Source: Candidatus Methanogaster sp. UBA203
GTDB taxonomy: Archaea > Halobacteriota > Methanosarcinia > Methanosarcinales > Methanogasteraceae
Reading direction: 5' to 3'
Assembly (NCBI GenBank): GCA_002503595.1
Contig: DASC01000142.1
Location: 1-8,233 of the forward strand
Length of the DNA: 8,233 nucleotides
Part shown: positions 6,039 to 8,233 of the stretch, one piece after another
Position numbering within the stretch: position 1 is the first letter of the stretch
Layout: every line of letters begins with the position of its first letter
The notes under the pieces: generated by a model
Told to the model about the DNA's origin: nothing
Databases searched by the model: none
Seen by the model: only the letters and a program-made list of their open reading frames with translations
Translations under genes and position numbers: made by a program

Positions 6039-6773
6039 TCATTCTACTCCCATAATTTGTCTGAGATCATCCAGAATACTACATTCAAACATCTCCTTAA
6101 TTTTTTCATGGAAACGATCTAACAACGTTAAAACATCGGAAAGATCCTGTTCATCTTTGGTATAGCAATCAAAATCTAATACAAATTCTTTTCTTGCTAT
6201 TGGATTCGGATGCTCACTATTAAACATGCCGTAATGAAATCTTACATAGAACTCGTCATAGGTGAGGTCAACCCAACCCAGAGACCTTGACAGAACATTC
6301 TTATTTTCTATGTAGACTGTGTTTGGTACCAACGAATCTACAATTAACCCACTCCAATCAAAAGGATCCCCCTCGTCAAGGTGTATCTGGTTTATGTACC
6401 TCAATCCCATCCTTTTACTTCTCACACTATTATTTGACAAATCCAAATTGTTGAGCACTTTTTTAACGAGTTTTTTGAATTGATCAAACCCGGTGTACTG
6501 CTTGAATTCAAATACAATAAATTCTGGTTCAATGCGAACAAGCTTACCTTCGTGTGCAAATTCATAGACTTTTTCTTTTTTACGTATAGTGCGATCTTCT
6601 TCTGGACTCATCATAACTTCTATAAAAGATACATCTATATCATCCATGTTCGGGAAGTCTCCGCTTATATCATCTTTTAAACGATTTATTTGATCAGTGG
6701 AGAAGTTTAGCCTATCTATGAAGTCAATCCTGCAAATTACATTTGTTAGATAATCTCTCTTATATTTTGGCAT
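6039..6773 (-). CDS. TIGR04255-like family protein (sporadically distributed, function unknown)
   Basis: This 244-residue protein matches what I know of the TIGR04255 family: an N-terminal YLTNVICRIDF strand (8-18), a middle section with EPEFIVFEFKQYTGFDQFK (82-100), the characteristic RMGLRYINQI block (121-130), a strand-rich core (VRFHYGM and FVLDFDCY), and a C-terminal helix LDRFHEKIKEMFECSI (218-233) ending DDLRQIMG. The family is about this length and is scattered across bacteria and archaea, as expected for accessory genes; its biochemical role is not known to me. No transmembrane segment or nuclease motif is visible. It is the first gene of the AT-rich three-gene unit. GAAGGG at 6785-6780, six bases before the ATG, is a fair ribosome site and supports the start. 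Family assignment is from memory of its motifs, not a search. Confidence 0.75.
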   Translation of the reverse strand: MPKYKRDYLTNVICRIDFIDRLNFSTDQINRLKDDISGDFPNMDDIDVSFIEVMMSPEEDRTIRKKEKVYEFAHEGKLVRIEPEFIVFEFKQYTGFDQFKKLVKKVLNNLDLSNNSVRSKRMGLRYINQIHLDEGDPFDWSGLIVDSLVPNTVYIENKNVLSRSLGWVDLTYDEFYVRFHYGMFNSEHPNPIARKEFVLDFDCYTKDEQDLSDVLTLLDRFHEKIKEMFECSILDDLRQIMGVE

Positions 6774-6779
6774 CTATTA

Positions 6780-6785
6780 CCCTTC
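6780..6785 (-). promoter_or_regulatory. Ribosome binding site of the TIGR04255-like gene
   Basis: The minus strand reads GAAGGG six bases before the ATG at 6773. It is a moderate match to the archaeal Shine-Dalgarno consensus and implies a leadered mRNA, in contrast to the leaderless arrangement proposed for the M20 operon. Confidence 0.4.
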
Positions 6786-6837
6786 AACCATCTTAATCGA
6801 TTTGATTACTCGTATGTTGATGATTGTCTTGCGATTG

Positions 6838-6846
6838 CTATATAAG
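6838..6846 (-). promoter_or_regulatory. Putative TATA box of the AT-rich cassette
   Basis: The minus strand reads CTTATATAG, the best TATA-like element upstream of the TIGR04255-like gene. A start about 26 bases downstream would lie near 6816 and give a leader of about 40 bases carrying the GAAGGG site. The element is nearly palindromic and could also work rightward, but no rightward gene follows. Confidence 0.4.
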
Positions 6847-6942
6847 ACTTCCCTCTATGACAAGCCCATCCAGAAATTGCCAGCGCATCGACAAAAGTCA
6901 CCCAAACCCCGCACTTAAGTACAGAGCCTGCACATAGCGTTT

Positions 6943-7131
6943 TCATGCCGCGCATCTCACCGCCGCACCGCAACAACGATACCACAAACCTGCTAGATCG
7001 CCTCGCACCGCCCCCGGACGGCAGCAAAGGTCGGATAACTGGCGAGACCGCCTGATGATAAGAGACCCGCGGATAGCTTCATGCAGATGGTACCGCAGAC
7101 CCTGATAATCCCAAATGCGAGAAGTGTCCAT
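6943..7131 (-). CDS. Possible 62-residue ORF just after the helicase gene
   Basis: An ATG at 7131 lies four bases after the helicase stop and nine bases after a GGAGG at 7145-7141, which overlaps the end of the helicase gene. The frame encodes 62 residues with basic character and cysteine pairs at 36/37 and 53/54 plus C60, and no recognised domain. The ribosome site is one of the best in the window, which is why I list it. It competes with another frame starting at 7136 that uses the same site. It could also be a decayed remnant. Confidence 0.25.
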   Translation of the reverse strand: MDTSRIWDYQGLRYHLHEAIRGSLIIRRSRQLSDLCCRPGAVRGDLAGLWYRCCGAAVRCAA

Positions 7132-7136
7132 TGCAT
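6993..7136 (-). CDS. Possible 47-residue hydrophobic ORF overlapping the helicase stop
   Basis: The helicase stop reads TGATG on the minus strand, so an ATG at 7136 overlaps the stop by one base, with GGAGGGG immediately upstream. The frame runs 47 residues to a TAG at 6995-6993 and begins MQWTLLAFGIIRVCGTICMK, a hydrophobic stretch that could be a membrane helix. The stop/start overlap is a common sign of translational coupling. It is mutually exclusive, or at least overlapping, with the frame beginning at 7131; I cannot tell which, if either, is used. Confidence 0.25.
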   Translation of the reverse strand: MQWTLLAFGIIRVCGTICMKLSAGLLSSGGLASYPTFAAVRGRCEAI

Positions 7137-8233
7137 CACCCCTCCACCGCCTTCCTGACCTTCTTCGCATCCTGCCCGACCGCCTCGTTCCCAAACACCC
7201 GCGCAATCATCTCGATCGCCTCAAGATTGCGTGCGACATGATCCAGATACTCCAGAACGTCCCCCCCATAAGCATAAACCCCATAATCGCCGATCTCGCG
7301 CACGATTCCCCCGGGATCGAGCCCCTCGCACCGCATTTCAACCAACCGCTTCGAGAAAGCAAGTTCGGCGCACCCGCAGTGCGGCGCATCCTTGTGCTTG
7401 CAGACCATGAAGTCGGTGATGAATGCGAGAATCTGTTCGCGGATGTCCTTATCGAGAGCGGAAACCCCGTCTCCTGAAAAGACGATGTCGTACGCCGCGC
7501 CCTGAAAGACCCTTGAGGGTATGTGCATCTTTAAGGCGGCGGAGATCCTTGCAGCATTCTTGAAATAGACCGAATCGAACGTCTCGAGCGATACCGCAGT
7601 ATCAAGCGGGGAAACGTCCTTTTCGATCGCATCTTTGATCAGAAACGCCTGCTCTACACTCAAGAAGTGTGTTGCAACGATCCTGCCAAACTCAGTTGGC
7701 ATGGCAGAACGTGTCAGGAGTCCGTATTTGACCAATCGTCCAAAGAGGTAGCCGAAATCGCCACCGCCGATCAGGAGATCGTTCAGATGATGCAGTTCAA
7801 CCTTATTTCGTGCGAGTGCGGATGATGCGAGCAGTTCCTCCATCTGAGCGGGCTCCTCATACATGACATCGACGGGTTCAATCTCGTGCTTGAGGAGCTT
7901 GAATGCGATCTCATCCTCAGTCTCTGAGCCGCCGTGATATTTCCGGTCTGGCTCGGCAAGCAGTACCACTTTCCCGAGATCGTGGTAATCAGGTCTTCCA
8001 GCCCGCCCGAGCATCTGGTGAAACGCATGTCCGGTCAGCCAGTCGATGCCCATGGCAAGTGACTCGAATATCACCTGAGAGGCAGGGAAATCGACACCTG
8101 CCGCGAGTGCCGCAGTCGTAACGACGACCTCGAGTCTGCCGTCTGCAAATGCCCGTGTTATGCGTCTTCGCTCCTTCTGCGGAAGACCCGCGTGGTATGC
8201 GGCTGCATTGATAGGAAGAGCTTTTGCAAGTCC
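7136..8233 (-). CDS. Ski2-like superfamily 2 helicase, C-terminal 365 residues (5' end outside window)
   Basis: The frame is open to the window edge, so the N-terminal part with the Walker A and DEAD-box motifs is missing. The visible part starts in the second RecA domain: AAYHAGLP at 11-18 of the fragment (motif IV region), VVVTTAALAAGVDFPA at 36-51 (motif V), and FHQMLGRAGRPD at 71-82 (motif VI, with Q73, R77 and R80 for ATP contact). Beyond it come a winged-helix and helical bundle region and a C-terminal section with CKHKDAPHCGC (C278, C286, C288), a possible metal site, then GDVLEYLDHVARNLEAIEMIA. The order fits archaeal COG1202 helicases (ASH-Ski2 type), reported to partner aRNase J and the exosome in RNA processing; Hel308, a DNA repair helicase, is a less likely alternative. 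An internal GTG at 8074 is not the start, since motifs IV and V lie upstream in frame. Confidence 0.85.
   Translation of the reverse strand, partial: GLAKALPINAAAYHAGLPQKERRRITRAFADGRLEVVVTTAALAAGVDFPASQVIFESLAMGIDWLTGHAFHQMLGRAGRPDYHDLGKVVLLAEPDRKYHGGSETEDEIAFKLLKHEIEPVDVMYEEPAQMEELLASSALARNKVELHHLNDLLIGGGDFGYLFGRLVKYGLLTRSAMPTEFGRIVATHFLSVEQAFLIKDAIEKDVSPLDTAVSLETFDSVYFKNAARISAALKMHIPSRVFQGAAYDIVFSGDGVSALDKDIREQILAFITDFMVCKHKDAPHCGCAELAFSKRLVEMRCEGLDPGGIVREIGDYGVYAYGGDVLEYLDHVARNLEAIEMIARVFGNEAVGQDAKKVRKAVEG

Larger units (their letters stand above)
6774..6942 (-). other. Intergenic region between the helicase side and the AT-rich cassette
   Basis: This stretch contains the cassette's TATA-like box and ribosome site; I see no convincing gene, tRNA-like fold or strong hairpin in it. 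If neither small frame next to the helicase is real, the gene-free gap extends to 7135, about 360 bases. Composition changes within it: AT-rich near the cassette and GC-rich from about 6940 upward, marking an approximate boundary of the acquired segment. Confidence 0.5.

Noticed and set aside
5255..6850. Attachment-site or transposon-end repeats bounding the AT-rich cassette
   Set aside because: I compared the edges near 5255-5290 and 6774-6850 and saw no convincing direct or inverted repeat, and no integrase or transposase is present.
6838..6868. Rightward promoter from the near-palindromic TATA element at 6838-6846
   Set aside because: No gene or RNA that I can support follows on the + strand; the leftward reading has a gene with a ribosome site.
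7053..7105. C/D-box-like small RNA (TGATGA at 7053 and CTGA at 7102 on the + strand)
   Set aside because: The spacing of 53 bases is right, but the base before TGATGA is not a purine, no good internal D'/C' pair is visible and the flanks do not pair, so it is probably chance.

Overview
The window looks like a chromosomal segment of a euryarchaeon that makes c-type cytochromes. The evidence is an archaea-type Ski2-like helicase, a split archaeal-style CcmF half, archaeal promoters (TATA-like boxes centred about 26 bases ahead of start codons, suggesting leaderless mRNAs), and GGTGAG-type ribosome sites. Methanosarcinales, Archaeoglobales, Syntrophoarchaeum-like or ANME-type lineages would all fit; the sequence alone does not decide among them. 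Most of the window has balanced base composition, but about 1.5 kb (5275-6773) is clearly richer in A+T and looks acquired.

Layout from left to right. Positions 1-97 hold what may be two divergent promoters. On the + strand follows a two-gene operon: a U32-family protein (98-1156), cysteine-rich and likely Fe-S, and a translationally coupled 135-residue protein of unknown function with CxC and CxxC motifs (1153-1560). It runs head-on into a tightly packed minus-strand operon, read right to left: an M20 metallopeptidase (start placed at 5149), the C-terminal half of the cytochrome c heme lyase CcmF (3894-2878), and a FAD-dependent amine oxidase/HemY-like oxidoreductase (2845-1565). CcmF ties this operon to cytochrome c maturation; the roles of the other two genes are not evident.

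Next comes the AT-rich minus-strand cassette: a TIGR04255-like protein of the sporadically distributed family (6773-6039), a 65-residue protein (6037-5840), and a 203-residue protein with QGDIL and TQDCDL motifs (5886-5275). The three are packed with a 1-base gap and a 47-base overlap and have their own putative promoter near 6842. I infer an accessory, possibly defence-related, module; no known defence system is recognised and no nuclease or toxin motif is visible.

The right end carries the C-terminal 365 residues of a Ski2-like superfamily 2 helicase (7136-8233, minus strand, 5' end beyond the window), probably the archaeal COG1202/ASH-Ski2 type involved in RNA processing. Right after its stop lie two alternative small reading frames sharing one strong ribosome site; neither is certain. 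The rest of the 6774-7135 stretch shows only the cassette's promoter region. I see no tRNA, rRNA, CRISPR array or insertion sequence.
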